Positions 29,791-38,970 of a stretch of 64,000 bases of DNA are shown piece after piece; the first letter of the stretch is position 1; every line of letters starts with the position of its first letter. This DNA comes from Vulcaniibacterium gelatinicum (lineage in GTDB: Bacteria; Pseudomonadota; Gammaproteobacteria; Xanthomonadales; Xanthomonadaceae). The position numbers and the translations under genes were made by a program. The notes below the pieces were generated by a model, which was given only the letters and a program-made list of their open reading frames with translations, did not search any database and was not told the DNA's origin. The stretch covers positions 62,001 through 126,000 of the forward strand of contig NZ_VNKO01000004.1 of the NCBI RefSeq assembly GCF_008033445.1. Reading direction: 5' to 3'.

Positions 29791-30273
29791 GTGATCCCCA
29801 GCCACGACGCCGACGCACGCCTTGTCGCCCTCCTGCACGCCTATCTCGCCGCGGACTACCGCTGGGAGCGGGGCGGGCATTGGCACGTGTTCGCGCTGGG
29901 CGAGCCGGCGCCGGTGCTGGAGGCCGAATACCCCCAGGCGCCGGGCTTCGGCCTGCTCACGGCCTGGAACCCGCATTCGGTCGAACGTCCGGAAGCGATC
30001 AACCGGCGCGCCGACGACGAACTGCGGGCGCTGCTCGACGCCGGCGGCTGGCCGCACCGTCCCGCCTTCGCCCGGGCCCGCAACCGCACCTGGCGCGAGC
30101 CGGGCTGGCTGGTGGCCGGCATCCCGCTCCCGGAGTTCGACGCCCTCGCCCGCCGCTTCGGCCAGCTCAGCACGCTCTACGCCGTCCGCGGCGGGCCGGT
30201 GCGGCTGCGGATGTACGCCCACCCGCCCGCGGGCAGCGGCTCGCACCCATGGGTGGACTGGGTCGGGGCGTGA
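29791..30273 (+). CDS. DUF3293 domain protein
   Basis: 160-aa protein of unknown function. The core [28 protein letters not shown] and the end of the domain ([13 protein letters not shown]) match DUF3293, a domain found in many proteobacteria. The start codon is a GTG at 29791 ([11 protein letters not shown]); no other start in frame gives the full domain. The stop overlaps the ccmA start by one base (TGATG), so it leads the cytochrome c maturation operon and may be only a neighbour rather than a maturation factor. Confidence 0.75.
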   Translation: MIPSHDADARLVALLHAYLAADYRWERGGHWHVFALGEPAPVLEAEYPQAPGFGLLTAWNPHSVERPEAINRRADDELRALLDAGGWPHRPAFARARNRTWREPGWLVAGIPLPEFDALARRFGQLSTLYAVRGGPVRLRMYAHPPAGSGSHPWVDWVGA

Positions 30274-30911
30274 TGGCCGAGACCGCCGCCCCGCCCCTGC
30301 TGGCCGCACACGGGCTGCGCTTCTCCCGCAACGAGCAGCCGGTGTTCGGCCCGCTCGACTTCGATGTGCACGCGGGCGAGGCCCTGCTGGTGCAGGGCGA
30401 CAACGGCGCCGGCAAGACCACCCTGCTGCGGGTGCTGGCCGGCCTGCTGCCTGCCGAGGCCGGCGACGTGGCCGTGGACGGCCGCGCCGCGCAAGCCTCG
30501 CTGCGCGCGCGCGCGATGGCCTACCTCGGCCACCTGCCGGCGCTGAAGGCGGACCTGACCGCGCTCGAGAACCTGCATTTCCTGTGCGGCCTGCACGGGC
30601 GCCGGCGCGGACAGTTACCGGCCGACGCGCTGGCCATCGTCGGCCTGGCCGGCTACGAGGACACTCTCGCCCGCCAGCTCTCGGCCGGGCAGAGGAAGCG
30701 GCTGTCGCTGGCCCGGCTGTGGCTCTCGCCGGCACCGCTGTGGCTGCTCGACGAGCCCTACGCCAACCTCGACCTGGAAGGCATCACCCTGGTCAACCGC
30801 ATGGTCCAGGCGCACCTGCGCGCCGGCGGCGCGGCCCTGCTGACCACCCACGGCGCCTACGCGGCGCCGCCGGTGCGGACCCGGATGCTGGTCCTGGAGC
30901 GGCGCGCATGA
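30273..30911 (+). CDS. ccmA: Heme exporter ATP-binding protein CcmA
   Basis: ATPase of the CcmABCD complex, which releases heme-loaded CcmE for cytochrome c maturation (system I). 212 aa, with Walker A GDNGAGKT (42-49), signature LSAGQRKR and Walker [13 protein letters not shown]. Start ATG at 30273 shares a base with the preceding stop; the end overlaps ccmB in ATGA. First of nine consecutive ccm genes. Confidence 0.94.
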   Translation: MAETAAPPLLAAHGLRFSRNEQPVFGPLDFDVHAGEALLVQGDNGAGKTTLLRVLAGLLPAEAGDVAVDGRAAQASLRARAMAYLGHLPALKADLTALENLHFLCGLHGRRRGQLPADALAIVGLAGYEDTLARQLSAGQRKRLSLARLWLSPAPLWLLDEPYANLDLEGITLVNRMVQAHLRAGGAALLTTHGAYAAPPVRTRMLVLERRA

Positions 30912-31579
30912 TGGCCTCCGCCGCCCGCGCCCTGCTCGCCCGCGACCTGCGCCTGCTCTGGCGCCGGCGCGGCGACGCCCTGCAGCCGGTGCTGTTCGCG
31001 GTGCTGGTGGTGGTGCTGTTCGCGCTCGCGCTGGGCGGCGAACCGCAGGCGCTGGGCAAGGTCGCCTCGGCGGTGCTGTGGCTGGCGGTGCTGCTGGCCG
31101 GCCTGCTGGCCCTGGACACCCTGTTCCGCGGCGATGCCGAGGACGGCTCGCTGGAGCAATGGATGCTGGCCCCGGTGCCGCTGGCCTGGCTGGTGCTGGT
31201 GCGCACCTTCATGCACTGGGCCACCACCGCCCTGCCGCTGCTGCTGGCCGCGCCGCTGCTCGGCGAGCTGTTGCACCTGCCGCCGGCGCAGCTGCCGGTG
31301 CTGCTGGCCTCGCTGGCGCTGGGCACGCCGCTGCTGAGCCTGCTCGGCGCCGTCGTGGCGGCGTTGACCGTGGGCATGCGCCGCTCCGGTATCCTTGTCG
31401 CGCTGCTCGCCCTGCCCCTGTACGTGCCGGTGCTGGTGTTCGGCGCCGGCAGCGTGGCGGCCGCGGCCCAGGGGCTGGATGCCACCGGCGCGCTGCTGCT
31501 GCTGGGCGCGGGCCTGGCGGTGGCGCTGGTGCTGGCCCCGCTCGCCGCTGCCGCCGCGATCCGGATCGCCCTGAACTGA
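30908..31579 (+). CDS. ccmB: Heme exporter membrane protein CcmB
   Basis: Integral membrane subunit of the CcmABCD ABC complex; 223 aa with six predicted membrane helices. The N-terminal [15 protein letters not shown] and the second-helix region [21 protein letters not shown] are conserved CcmB landmarks. Starts at ATG 30908 (a second ATG follows at once), overlapping the ccmA stop codon. The next gene, ccmC, is 27 nt away. Confidence 0.94.
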   Translation: MMASAARALLARDLRLLWRRRGDALQPVLFAVLVVVLFALALGGEPQALGKVASAVLWLAVLLAGLLALDTLFRGDAEDGSLEQWMLAPVPLAWLVLVRTFMHWATTALPLLLAAPLLGELLHLPPAQLPVLLASLALGTPLLSLLGAVVAALTVGMRRSGILVALLALPLYVPVLVFGAGSVAAAAQGLDATGALLLLGAGLAVALVLAPLAAAAAIRIALN

Positions 31580-31606
31580 GGCCGCGCCGGGACCGAAGAC
31601 CGACCG

Positions 31607-32356
31607 ATGAATCCCCTCCTGCGCTGGTTCCACCAACTCGGCTCGCCGCCCTACTTCGACCGCTTCGCCGCGCGCTGGGCGCCGGTGGCGTACGCGCTCG
31701 GCCTGCTGGTGATGGCCTACGGCACCTGGAGCGCGCTGTTCCAGGTTCCGCCCGACTACCAGCAGGGCGACAGCTTCCGCATCCTCTACATCCACGTGCC
31801 GAGCGCGTGGATGAGCCTGTTCGTGTTCGCGCTGATGGCGCTGTATGCGGCCATCGCCCTGATCTGGCGGATCAAGCTGTGCGAGATCCTGGCGATGGCC
31901 TGCGCCCCGATCGGCGCCGCCTTCACCGTGATCACGCTCGCCACCGGCTCGATCTGGGGCAAGCCGATGTGGGGCACCTGGTGGGACTGGGATCCGCGCC
32001 TGACCACCGAACTGATCCTGCTGTTCCTCTACCTGGGCGTGATCGGCCTGTACAACGCCATTGACGACCGCCGCCAGGCCGCGCGCGCCGCCGGGCTGCT
32101 GGCGATCGTGGGCGTGGCGCTGCTGCCGGTGATCCGCTACTCGGTGGTGTGGTGGAACTCGCTGCACCAGGGCCAGACGATCCGCGTGTTCGGCGAGTCC
32201 TCGATGGACCCGAGCATGCTCCCGCCGCTGGTCGCGATGGTGGTGGGCACCAAGCTGTGGTTCGTCGGCTCGCTGCTGGCCCGGGCGCGCGCCGACAACC
32301 TGCGCCGCGAAGCCGGCAAGGACTGGGTGCTGCGGCACGCGGAGGGGCGGCGATGA
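31607..32356 (+). CDS. ccmC: Heme handling protein CcmC
   Basis: 249-aa membrane protein with six helices that presents heme to CcmE. The tryptophan-rich heme-binding motif WGTWWDWDPRLTTEL lies in a periplasmic loop, flanked by conserved histidines (one in HVPSAWMSL, the other in NSLHQGQT). Length is normal. The stop overlaps the start of ccmD (ATGA). Confidence 0.96.
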   Translation: MNPLLRWFHQLGSPPYFDRFAARWAPVAYALGLLVMAYGTWSALFQVPPDYQQGDSFRILYIHVPSAWMSLFVFALMALYAAIALIWRIKLCEILAMACAPIGAAFTVITLATGSIWGKPMWGTWWDWDPRLTTELILLFLYLGVIGLYNAIDDRRQAARAAGLLAIVGVALLPVIRYSVVWWNSLHQGQTIRVFGESSMDPSMLPPLVAMVVGTKLWFVGSLLARARADNLRREAGKDWVLRHAEGRR

Positions 32357-32544
32357 GCTACCTGGAATACGTCGTGGCCGCCTACGCGGTGTTCGTGCTG
32401 GTGCTGGCGTGGGATTATCTCGCCCCGCGCCTGCAGATCCGGCAGCAGCTGCGCACGGCGCGGTTGCGCGCGGCGCGCGCGGCCGCACGCCCGGCCGTCC
32501 CCACGCTGGAACGCGTCGCCGGCCACGACCGGAACGCGATGTGA
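32353..32544 (+). CDS. ccmD: Heme exporter protein CcmD
   Basis: 63-aa single-span membrane protein that stabilises the CcmABC-holo-CcmE complex. Residues 2-24 form the helix ([21 protein letters not shown]), followed by a cytoplasmic, Arg/Ala-rich tail. It is coupled to ccmC by an ATGA overlap and lies 10 nt before ccmE. Assigned by context, size and the Y-E-x-V-x-x-A-Y start of the helix. Confidence 0.88.
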   Translation: MSYLEYVVAAYAVFVLVLAWDYLAPRLQIRQQLRTARLRAARAAARPAVPTLERVAGHDRNAM

Positions 32545-32554
32545 CGACGACACG

Positions 32555-33022
32555 ATGCACCCGACCCGCAAACGCCGCCTGTTCCTGATCCTCGCGCTGG
32601 CCGTGGCTGCCGCGGTCGCCACCGCGCTGGTCGCCCTCGCCCTGCAGCGCAACGTCGCCTACCTGTACACGCCGAGCGAGGTGCTGCGCGGCGAGGCCGG
32701 CGGCCAGGCGCGCTTCCGCCTCGGCGGCATGGTCGCGGAGGGGTCGTTCCGGCGCGAGCCGGGTTCGCTCGAAGTGCATTTCGAGGTGGACGACGGCGAC
32801 GCGCGCCTGCCGGTGGTGTACACCGGCATCCTGCCCGACCTGTTCCGCGAGAAGCAGGCGGTGGTCGCCACCGGCCGCATGCGGGACGGCGTGTTCGTGG
32901 CCGAGCAGGTGCTGGCCAAGCACGACGAGACCTACATGCCGAAGGAAGTGGCGGACAAGATGGGCGTCGCGCACCGCAAGCACAACGTGCAGGTGCCGGC
33001 GCAGGACGCCGCCGAGCCCTGA
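32555..33022 (+). CDS. ccmE: Heme chaperone CcmE
   Basis: Periplasmic heme chaperone tethered by one N-terminal helix (about 9-29). The 155-aa protein binds heme covalently through His123 in the motif [13 protein letters not shown], with the nearby Tyr127 as an axial ligand in the known system. The OB-fold core includes [17 protein letters not shown]. Short C-terminal tail. Normal length. Confidence 0.96.
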   Translation: MHPTRKRRLFLILALAVAAAVATALVALALQRNVAYLYTPSEVLRGEAGGQARFRLGGMVAEGSFRREPGSLEVHFEVDDGDARLPVVYTGILPDLFREKQAVVATGRMRDGVFVAEQVLAKHDETYMPKEVADKMGVAHRKHNVQVPAQDAAEP

Positions 33023-33048
33023 CGCCCGCCACCGGACGCCCCATCGCC

Positions 33049-35031
33049 TTGCTGCCCGAACTCGGCCAACTCGCCCTGATCCTCGCCCTGCTGGCGGCGC
33101 TGCTGCAGGCGGCGCTGCCGCTCGCCGGCGCGCAGCGCGGCATCGGCCCCTGGATGGCGCTGGCCCGTCCGGGCGCCTACCTGCAACTGGCGCTGGTCGG
33201 GCTCGCATTCGCGATCCTCACCCACGGCTTCGTGGTCCAGGACTTCTCGCTGCGCTACGTGGCCGAGAACAGCAACTCGCTGCTGCCGGTGATCTACCGC
33301 TACACCGCGGTGTGGGGCGCGCACGAAGGCTCGCTGCTGCTGTGGGTGCTGACCCTGGCGCTGTGGACTGCGGCGGTGGCGCGCTTCTCGCGCCGGCTGC
33401 CGCCGGAGGTGGTCGCGCGCGTGCTCGGGGTGATGGGGCTGGTGAGCGCGGGCTTCCTGGCCTTCCTGATCTTCACCAGCAATCCGTTCGAACGCCTGCT
33501 GCCGGCCGCTGCCGAAGGGCGCGACCTCAACCCGCTGCTGCAGGACCCGGGCATGATCCTGCACCCGCCGATGCTGTACATGGGCTATGTCGGGTTCTCG
33601 GTGCCATTCGCGTTCTCGATCGCGGCGCTGCTCGACGGCCGCGTGGACGCGCGCTGGCTGCGCTGGACGCGGCCGTGGACCAACGTCGCCTGGGCGTTCC
33701 TCACCATCGGCATCGCGCTCGGCTCGTGGTGGGCCTACTACGAACTCGGCTGGGGCGGCTGGTGGTTCTGGGATCCGGTCGAGAACGCGAGCTTCATGCC
33801 CTGGCTCGCCGGTGCGGCGCTGCTGCACTCGCAGGCGGTCACCGAGAAGCGCGGCTCGTTCCGCAGCTGGACCCTGCTGCTGGCGATCGCGGCCTTCTCG
33901 CTCTCGCTGCTCGGCACCTTCCTGGTGCGCTCGGGCGTGCTCACCAGCGTGCACGCGTTCGCGGCCGACCCGGCGCGCGGCGTGTTCATCCTGGTGTTCC
34001 TGGGCCTGGTCGTCGGCGGCTCGCTGCTGCTGTACGCGCTGCGCGCGCCGGCCGACGACGACGGTGCGCCGTTCGCCGCCACCTCGCGCGAGACCCTGCT
34101 GCTGGCCAACAACCTGCTGCTGACCACCGCCTGCGCGATGGTCCTGCTCGGCACCCTGTACCCGCTGCTCGCCGACGCGCTGGAGCTGGGCAAGATCTCG
34201 GTCGGCCCGCCCTACTTCGCGCTGATGTTCTTCGTGCTGATGACGCCGCTGGTGCTGCTGCTGCCGTTCGGGCCGCTGACGCGCTGGCAGCGCGAGCAGG
34301 CCTCGCGTCCGCTGGCGCTGCTGCTGCCGTGGCTGGGCCTGGGGCTGGCGCTGGGCGTGGCCGCGTTCTTCCTGGCCCCGCAGTCGCCCTGGAAGGTGGC
34401 CGCGGGCGTGGCCGGCGCGGCCTGGGTCGCGGCCGGCACCCTGCGCTTCGTCTGGAGCCGGCTGCGCACGCAGGGCGGCCGCTTCACCCTCGAGATGCTG
34501 GGCATGACCCTGGCGCACGCGGGCATCGCGGTGTTCCTGGCCGGCGCGCTGCTGGTGGAAGGGCTCAACACCCAGCGCGAGCTGGCGATGACGCCCGGCG
34601 GGCGGATCGAACTCGGCGGCTATGCGTTCCGCTTCGACGGCGTCGAGCAGCGCCGTGGCCCGAACTACCTGTCCGACTACGGCACCGTGACCGTGCTGCG
34701 CGACGGCGCGCCGGTGGTCACGCTGCATCCGGAGAAGCGGCGCTACGTCGGCGGCCAGGTGATGACCGAGGCCGGCCTGGCGCCCGGTTTCACCCGCGAC
34801 CTCTACGTCGCCCTCGGCGAACCGCTCGGCAACGGCGCCTGGGCGGTGCGCGTGCACGTCAAGCCGTTCGTGCGCTGGATCTGGCTCGGCGCGCTGCTGA
34901 TGGCGCTGGGCGGGTTCGTCACCGCCGCCGACCGCCGCTTCCGCAACGTGCGCGCCACCGTCGCCGCGCCCGCTTCCCGTCCCGACGCGATCGCCGGCCG
35001 CGACGCCGCGCCAGGAGAAGCCCCCGCATGA
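33049..35031 (+). CDS. ccmF: Cytochrome c heme lyase subunit CcmF
   Basis: 660-aa membrane protein (about 15 helices) that receives heme from CcmE and attaches it to apocytochrome c with CcmH and CcmI. The heme-binding WWD domain reads WGGWWFWDPVENASFMPWL, with conserved His residues around it. The start is a TTG at 33049 (MLPELGQLALIL), consistent with the family N-terminus MxPELG; no ATG is available nearby and the Shine-Dalgarno is weak. The end overlaps ccmG (ATGA). Confidence 0.95.
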   Translation: MLPELGQLALILALLAALLQAALPLAGAQRGIGPWMALARPGAYLQLALVGLAFAILTHGFVVQDFSLRYVAENSNSLLPVIYRYTAVWGAHEGSLLLWVLTLALWTAAVARFSRRLPPEVVARVLGVMGLVSAGFLAFLIFTSNPFERLLPAAAEGRDLNPLLQDPGMILHPPMLYMGYVGFSVPFAFSIAALLDGRVDARWLRWTRPWTNVAWAFLTIGIALGSWWAYYELGWGGWWFWDPVENASFMPWLAGAALLHSQAVTEKRGSFRSWTLLLAIAAFSLSLLGTFLVRSGVLTSVHAFAADPARGVFILVFLGLVVGGSLLLYALRAPADDDGAPFAATSRETLLLANNLLLTTACAMVLLGTLYPLLADALELGKISVGPPYFALMFFVLMTPLVLLLPFGPLTRWQREQASRPLALLLPWLGLGLALGVAAFFLAPQSPWKVAAGVAGAAWVAAGTLRFVWSRLRTQGGRFTLEMLGMTLAHAGIAVFLAGALLVEGLNTQRELAMTPGGRIELGGYAFRFDGVEQRRGPNYLSDYGTVTVLRDGAPVVTLHPEKRRYVGGQVMTEAGLAPGFTRDLYVALGEPLGNGAWAVRVHVKPFVRWIWLGALLMALGGFVTAADRRFRNVRATVAAPASRPDAIAGRDAAPGEAPA

Positions 35032-35573
35032 AGACCAGCCGCTGGCTGCCGCTCGCCGTGTTCGGCGCGCTCGCAGTGCTGCTCGCCGCCGGCGTGTGGC
35101 TGAGCCGCGACCCGAACCGCGAGGCCCTGCCCTCGCCGCTGATCGGCAAGCCCGCCCCCGACTTCGCCCTGCCGGTGCTGCACGAGCCGGAGCGCACCGT
35201 CACCCTCGCCGACCTGCGCGGTGCGCCGTTCGTGCTCAACGTCTGGGGCAGCTGGTGCCCGGAGTGCCAGGTCGAGCATCCGGTGCTGACCCGCTTCGCC
35301 GAGAGCAAGCGCGTGCGCGTGGTCGGCTACAACTGGAAGGACGAACGCGCCGACGCGCTGCGCTGGCTGGAGCAGTTCGGCAATCCCTACTGGCTGGTGG
35401 TCGCCGACCTCGAAGGCCAGACCGCGATCGACTGGGGCATCTACGGCGCGCCCGAGACCTTCCTCGTGGACGCCCGCGGCGTGGTGCGATGGAAGCACGT
35501 CGGCGCGCTCACCGACGAGATCGTGGCCGAGGAACTGATCCCCGCGCTGGAACGGATCGAGGAGGGGCGATGA
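35028..35573 (+). CDS. ccmG: Thiol:disulfide interchange protein CcmG/DsbE
   Basis: Membrane-anchored thioredoxin-like reductant (181 aa) that keeps the apocytochrome CXXCH cysteines reduced. One N-terminal helix (7-25), active site Cys77-Pro-Glu-Cys80 in NVWGSWCPEC, and the cis-proline loop GAPETFLVD. Also called DsbE. ATGA overlaps with ccmF before and ccmH after. Confidence 0.95.
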   Translation: MKTSRWLPLAVFGALAVLLAAGVWLSRDPNREALPSPLIGKPAPDFALPVLHEPERTVTLADLRGAPFVLNVWGSWCPECQVEHPVLTRFAESKRVRVVGYNWKDERADALRWLEQFGNPYWLVVADLEGQTAIDWGIYGAPETFLVDARGVVRWKHVGALTDEIVAEELIPALERIEEGR

Positions 35574-36016
35574 GGCATCCGCTCCTCGCCTGCCTGCTGG
35601 CGCTGCTGGCGGCCCTGTCCGCGCCGGTCCCGGCGCAGGTCGTGAAGGATCCCGCGCCGCTGGCATTCCGGGACGCGGCCGAGGAACGCCGCTTCCACGC
35701 CCTCGTCTCCGAGCTGCGCTGCGTGATGTGCCAGAACCAGTCGCTGGCCGACTCCAACGCGCAGATCGCGGTGGACCTGCGGCGCGAGGTGCTCGAGCTG
35801 ATGCGCAGCGGCCGTTCCGACGCCGAGATCAAGGACTACCTGGTCGCGCGTTACGGCGAGTTCGTGCTGTACCGGCCGCCGGTGCGCGGCGCGACCTGGC
35901 TGCTGTGGCTCGGCCCGGGGCTGCTGCTGCTCGCCGGCGGCGTGGTCCTGGTGCGGATCGTGCGCCGGCGCAGCCGCGCCGCGCAGGTGCCGGCCGACGA
36001 CGCGCAGGAGTGGTGA
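35570..36016 (+). CDS. ccmH: Cytochrome c maturation protein CcmH (CcmL/H N-terminal type)
   Basis: 148-aa periplasmic thiol protein with a signal peptide (1-22), the redox motif Leu-Arg-Cys51-x-x-Cys54 (SELRCVMCQNQS) and a C-terminal helix (about 108-128). It passes electrons to apocytochrome c or holds it for ligation. This short form corresponds to the N-terminal half of E. coli CcmH; the TPR half is the separate gene ccmI next to it. Confidence 0.95.
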   Translation: MRHPLLACLLALLAALSAPVPAQVVKDPAPLAFRDAAEERRFHALVSELRCVMCQNQSLADSNAQIAVDLRREVLELMRSGRSDAEIKDYLVARYGEFVLYRPPVRGATWLLWLGPGLLLLAGGVVLVRIVRRRSRAAQVPADDAQEW

Positions 36017-37026
36017 TGGCCGGGTTCCTGGTCCTCGCCGCCGCGCTCGTCCTGGCCGTCTCGGCCGTGCTGCTGGCGCCGCTGTGGCGCGGCAACGCGC
36101 GCGGCCTGGCGCTCGGCATCGCCGCGGCCCTCGCGATCTCGGCGGCCGCGCTGTACCGCCTGGTCGGCACGCCCGCCGCGCTCGATGCGCAGGCGCTGGA
36201 GGCGCCGGACACGCTCGAGGAAGCCGTCGCCCGGCTCGAATCCGAACTCGCCCGCGACCCGCGCCAGCCCGACGGCTGGCGCCTGCTCGGCGAGGCCTAC
36301 ACCGCGCAAGGCCGCGCCGAAGCCGCGCGCGAGGCCTATGCCAAGGCCGCCGAACTGGCGCCCGACAACCCCGACGTGCTGGTCGAGGCCGCGCAGGCAC
36401 GCGCGCTGGCCGCCCCCGAGCGCCGCTTCGACGCACGCGCGGTGGCGATGCTGGAGCGCGCGGTCACGCTGCAACCCGCACACCAGCGCGCGCGCTGGTT
36501 CCTCGGCATCGCCCACCGCCAGGCCGGCCGCAACGCCGAGGCCGCGCGGGTCTGGGAAGCGCTGCTGCCGCAGGTGGACGCGCAGGTCGCGGCCAGCCTG
36601 CGCCCGCAGATCGATGCCGCGCGCCAGGCCGCCGGCCTGCCGCCGCTGCCCGCCGCCGCGGCGACGCCCGCCGCCCCCGCGCTGACGGTGCAGGTGCGCC
36701 TCGATCCCGCCCTCGCCGCGCGCGCGCGCCTGCCCGACGACGCCACCGTGTTCGTGATCGCCCGCGCCGCCGCCGGCCCGCCGATGCCGGTCGCGGTCGA
36801 GCGCCGCACCCTGCGCGAGCTGCCGCTCCAGGCGAGCCTCGATGACCGCGACAGCCCGATGCCGACCGCCAGGCTGTCCGCACTGGCCGAAGTCGAAGTG
36901 GTCGCCCGCGTCTCGCGCAGCGGCGACGCCACGCCGCAGCCCGGCGACCTCGAATCGCCACCGGTGCGCGTGCGCCTGCCGGCCGCCGCGCCGGTCGAAC
37001 TCACCATTGCAAGGATCCGCGAATGA
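36016..37026 (+). CDS. ccmI: Cytochrome c maturation TPR protein CcmI
   Basis: 336-aa protein with two N-terminal helices (about 1-20 and 30-46) and tetratricopeptide repeats in the periplasm (about 60-215: WRLLGEAYTAQGRAEAAREAY and similar units), which bind apocytochrome c tails. The last 130 residues are a beta-rich domain (ALTVQVRLDPALA...) as in other CcmI proteins. Starts at the ATG 36016 overlapping the ccmH stop; ends in an ATGA overlap with the acyltransferase gene. Confidence 0.92.
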   Translation: MAGFLVLAAALVLAVSAVLLAPLWRGNARGLALGIAAALAISAAALYRLVGTPAALDAQALEAPDTLEEAVARLESELARDPRQPDGWRLLGEAYTAQGRAEAAREAYAKAAELAPDNPDVLVEAAQARALAAPERRFDARAVAMLERAVTLQPAHQRARWFLGIAHRQAGRNAEAARVWEALLPQVDAQVAASLRPQIDAARQAAGLPPLPAAAATPAAPALTVQVRLDPALAARARLPDDATVFVIARAAAGPPMPVAVERRTLRELPLQASLDDRDSPMPTARLSALAEVEVVARVSRSGDATPQPGDLESPPVRVRLPAAAPVELTIARIRE

Positions 37027-38153
37027 CCGAGTTCATCCCGCCCGCCACGCGCTTCTTCGAGCTGCCCTCGCCGTTCCCGATGAAGCGCGGCGGCGCACTG
37101 CGCGGCGGGCGCGTGGCGTACGAGACCTGGGGCGTGCTCGGCCCCGCCCGCGACAACGCGGTGCTGATCCTGACCGGGCTGTCGCCGGACGCGCACGCGG
37201 CGGCCAGCGCGGCCAACCCCGAGCCAGGCTGGTGGGAGGCGATGGTCGGCCCCGGCAAGCCGATAGACACCACGCGCTGGTTCGTGATCTGCGTGAACTC
37301 GCTCGGCAGCTGCAAGGGCTCGAGCGGGCCGGCCTCGATCAATCCCGAAACCGGCGAGCCGTGGCGTCTCGACTTCCCGCCGCTGTCCATCGAGGACATC
37401 GCCAACGCCGCGTTCGAAGCCGTGCGCGGGCTGGGCATCGAACGCCTGGCCTGCGTGATCGGCAACTCGATGGGCGGGATGAGCGCGCTCGCCTACCTGC
37501 TGCTGCACCCCGGCGCGGCGCGCGCCCACATCAACATCTCCGGCGCGCCGCGCGCGCTGCCGTTCTCGATCGCGATCCGCTCGCTGCAGCGCGAGGCGAT
37601 CCGCCTGGACCCGAACTGGAACCAGGGCCGCTACGACGACGCGCGTTACCCGGAAGCGGGCATGCGCATGGCGCGCAAGCTGGGCGTGATCACCTACCGC
37701 TCGGCGCTGGAGTGGGACGGCCGCTTCGGCCGGGTGCGGCTGGATTCCGACCGCCGCCCCGGCGACGACCCCTTCGGCATGGAGTTCGAGGTCGAGAGCT
37801 ATCTCGAAGGCCACGCGCGCCGGTTCGTGCGCCGCTTCGACCCCAACTGCTACCTGTACCTGAGCCGGTCCATGGACTGGTTCGACCTGGCCGAATACGC
37901 CGGCGGCGGCCAGGACGAGGACGCGGTGATGCGCGGCCTGGCCAGGATCCGGGTCGAGCGCGCCCTGGCCATCGGCGTACACACCGACATCCTGTTCCCG
38001 CTGCAGCAGCAGGAGCAGATCGCCGAGGGCCTGCGCGCCGGCGGCGCGGACGCCCGCTTCCTGCCGCTGGACTCCCCCCAGGGGCACGACGCCTTCCTGG
38101 TGGACATCGCCCGCTTCGGGCCGGCGGTGCAGGGCTTCCTGGACACCCTCTGA
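37023..38153 (+). CDS. MetX-like O-acyltransferase, probable L-serine O-succinyltransferase
   Basis: 376-aa alpha/beta-hydrolase of the MetX family. The nucleophile is Ser149 in GNSMGGMSAL, and the catalytic Asp and His are probably in VHTDILFP and PQGHDAF. Classical MetX proteins make O-acetyl- or O-succinyl-homoserine; a xanthomonad branch has been reported to use serine and succinyl-CoA for cysteine synthesis, and the GNSMGG context (instead of GGSMGG) fits that branch from memory. The gene is coupled to ccmI by an ATGA, and a cysteine dioxygenase follows, which also suggests sulfur amino acid metabolism. Substrate choice is inference. Confidence 0.75.
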   Translation: MTEFIPPATRFFELPSPFPMKRGGALRGGRVAYETWGVLGPARDNAVLILTGLSPDAHAAASAANPEPGWWEAMVGPGKPIDTTRWFVICVNSLGSCKGSSGPASINPETGEPWRLDFPPLSIEDIANAAFEAVRGLGIERLACVIGNSMGGMSALAYLLLHPGAARAHINISGAPRALPFSIAIRSLQREAIRLDPNWNQGRYDDARYPEAGMRMARKLGVITYRSALEWDGRFGRVRLDSDRRPGDDPFGMEFEVESYLEGHARRFVRRFDPNCYLYLSRSMDWFDLAEYAGGGQDEDAVMRGLARIRVERALAIGVHTDILFPLQQQEQIAEGLRAGGADARFLPLDSPQGHDAFLVDIARFGPAVQGFLDTL

Positions 38154-38237
38154 CCCACCCGGTCACCGTGCCCGACCCCCTGCCCCGCTTGTGGAGGAGG
38201 CCACCGCACCGTCAGCCGTGATCCGGGCAGTTCGAGA

Positions 38238-38270
38238 CCCCTCCCCCGCTTGCGGGGGAGGCCGGGAGGG
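38238..38270. repeat. GC-rich palindrome downstream of the acyltransferase gene
   Basis: A perfect 9-bp stem CTCCCCCGC / GCGGGGGAG with a TT loop (38241-38260), flanked by further complementary CCCC and GGGAGGGG. No T-run, so probably a dispersed palindromic repeat rather than a terminator; the form CCTCCCCCGCTTGCGGGGGAGG is common between genes in related genomes, from memory. Confidence 0.65.
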
Positions 38271-38303
38271 GCCGCCCCCGCTTCGATCCCGCGCCCCGCC
38301 CGC

Positions 38304-38309
38304 TACAAT
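38304..38309 (+). promoter_or_regulatory. Putative -10 of cysteine dioxygenase gene, leaderless arrangement
   Basis: TACAAT (one mismatch) ends 7 nt before the ATG at 38317, so the predicted transcription start (about 38316) coincides with the start codon. No Shine-Dalgarno sequence and no clear -35. Confidence 0.45.
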
Positions 38310-38316
38310 CGGGCAT

Positions 38317-38928
38317 ATGGACATGACGAACGCGCATGAGGGCGACTGCCCGCCGCCCGTGGACTTCCCCGGCCGGGACAAGCTGGTGGCCGCCCTCGAC
38401 GCCGCCGTGACCTGCGGCGACGAGCACGCCGTCACCGCCGCCCTGCGCTCGGCCCTGTGCCGGCTGATCCGCGACCGCGACGTGCAACTGCCGGCCTGCG
38501 TGCACGAGCCGATCGCCGACCACTACGCCCGCCGCGAGCTGTACCGCAGCCCGCGCCACGGCTACAGCGTGGTGGCCATGACCTGGGGCCCCGGCCAGGG
38601 CACCCCGGTGCACGACCACTCCGGCCTGTGGTGCGTGGAAGGGGTGTGGGACGGCGAACTGGAGATCGTCCAGTACGAGCTGCTCGAGCGCGACGGCGAG
38701 CGCTACCGCTTCCGCGCCGCCGGCGGCATGCGCGCCGGCCCCGGCAGCGCCGGCAGCCTGATCCCGCCGCACGAGTACCACCTGATCCGCAACGCCAGCC
38801 CCGACGCGGTAGCGGTCTCGCTGCACATCTACCAGGCGCCGATGCAGTGCTGCTCCAAGTTCGCCCCGTTGACGGGCGAGTGGTACGTGCGCGAATCCGC
38901 CACGCTCGCCGTGGACGCCGCGGCCTGA
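38317..38928 (+). CDS. Cysteine dioxygenase family protein
   Basis: Cupin-type non-heme iron oxygenase of 203 aa that oxidises cysteine to cysteine sulfinate. Iron ligands are likely His99 and His101 (PVHDHSGLWC) and His170 (VSLHIYQ); the second cupin motif is in GSLIPPHEYHLIRN. Family members include bacterial cysteine dioxygenases and 3-mercaptopropionate dioxygenases, so the exact thiol is not certain. I chose the ATG at 38317, directly after a TACAAT box; a second ATG at 38323 is possible. Confidence 0.85.
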   Translation: MDMTNAHEGDCPPPVDFPGRDKLVAALDAAVTCGDEHAVTAALRSALCRLIRDRDVQLPACVHEPIADHYARRELYRSPRHGYSVVAMTWGPGQGTPVHDHSGLWCVEGVWDGELEIVQYELLERDGERYRFRAAGGMRAGPGSAGSLIPPHEYHLIRNASPDAVAVSLHIYQAPMQCCSKFAPLTGEWYVRESATLAVDAAA

Positions 38929-38970
38929 ACGCGCGCATGCCGCGCATGCCGTTACCGACACGATCCGCCC

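Noticed and set aside
33049-33051. TTG start of ccmF seen as a possible mis-start
   Set aside because: The N-terminus MLPELGQLALIL matches the family and no in-frame ATG precedes it closely, so TTG was kept.
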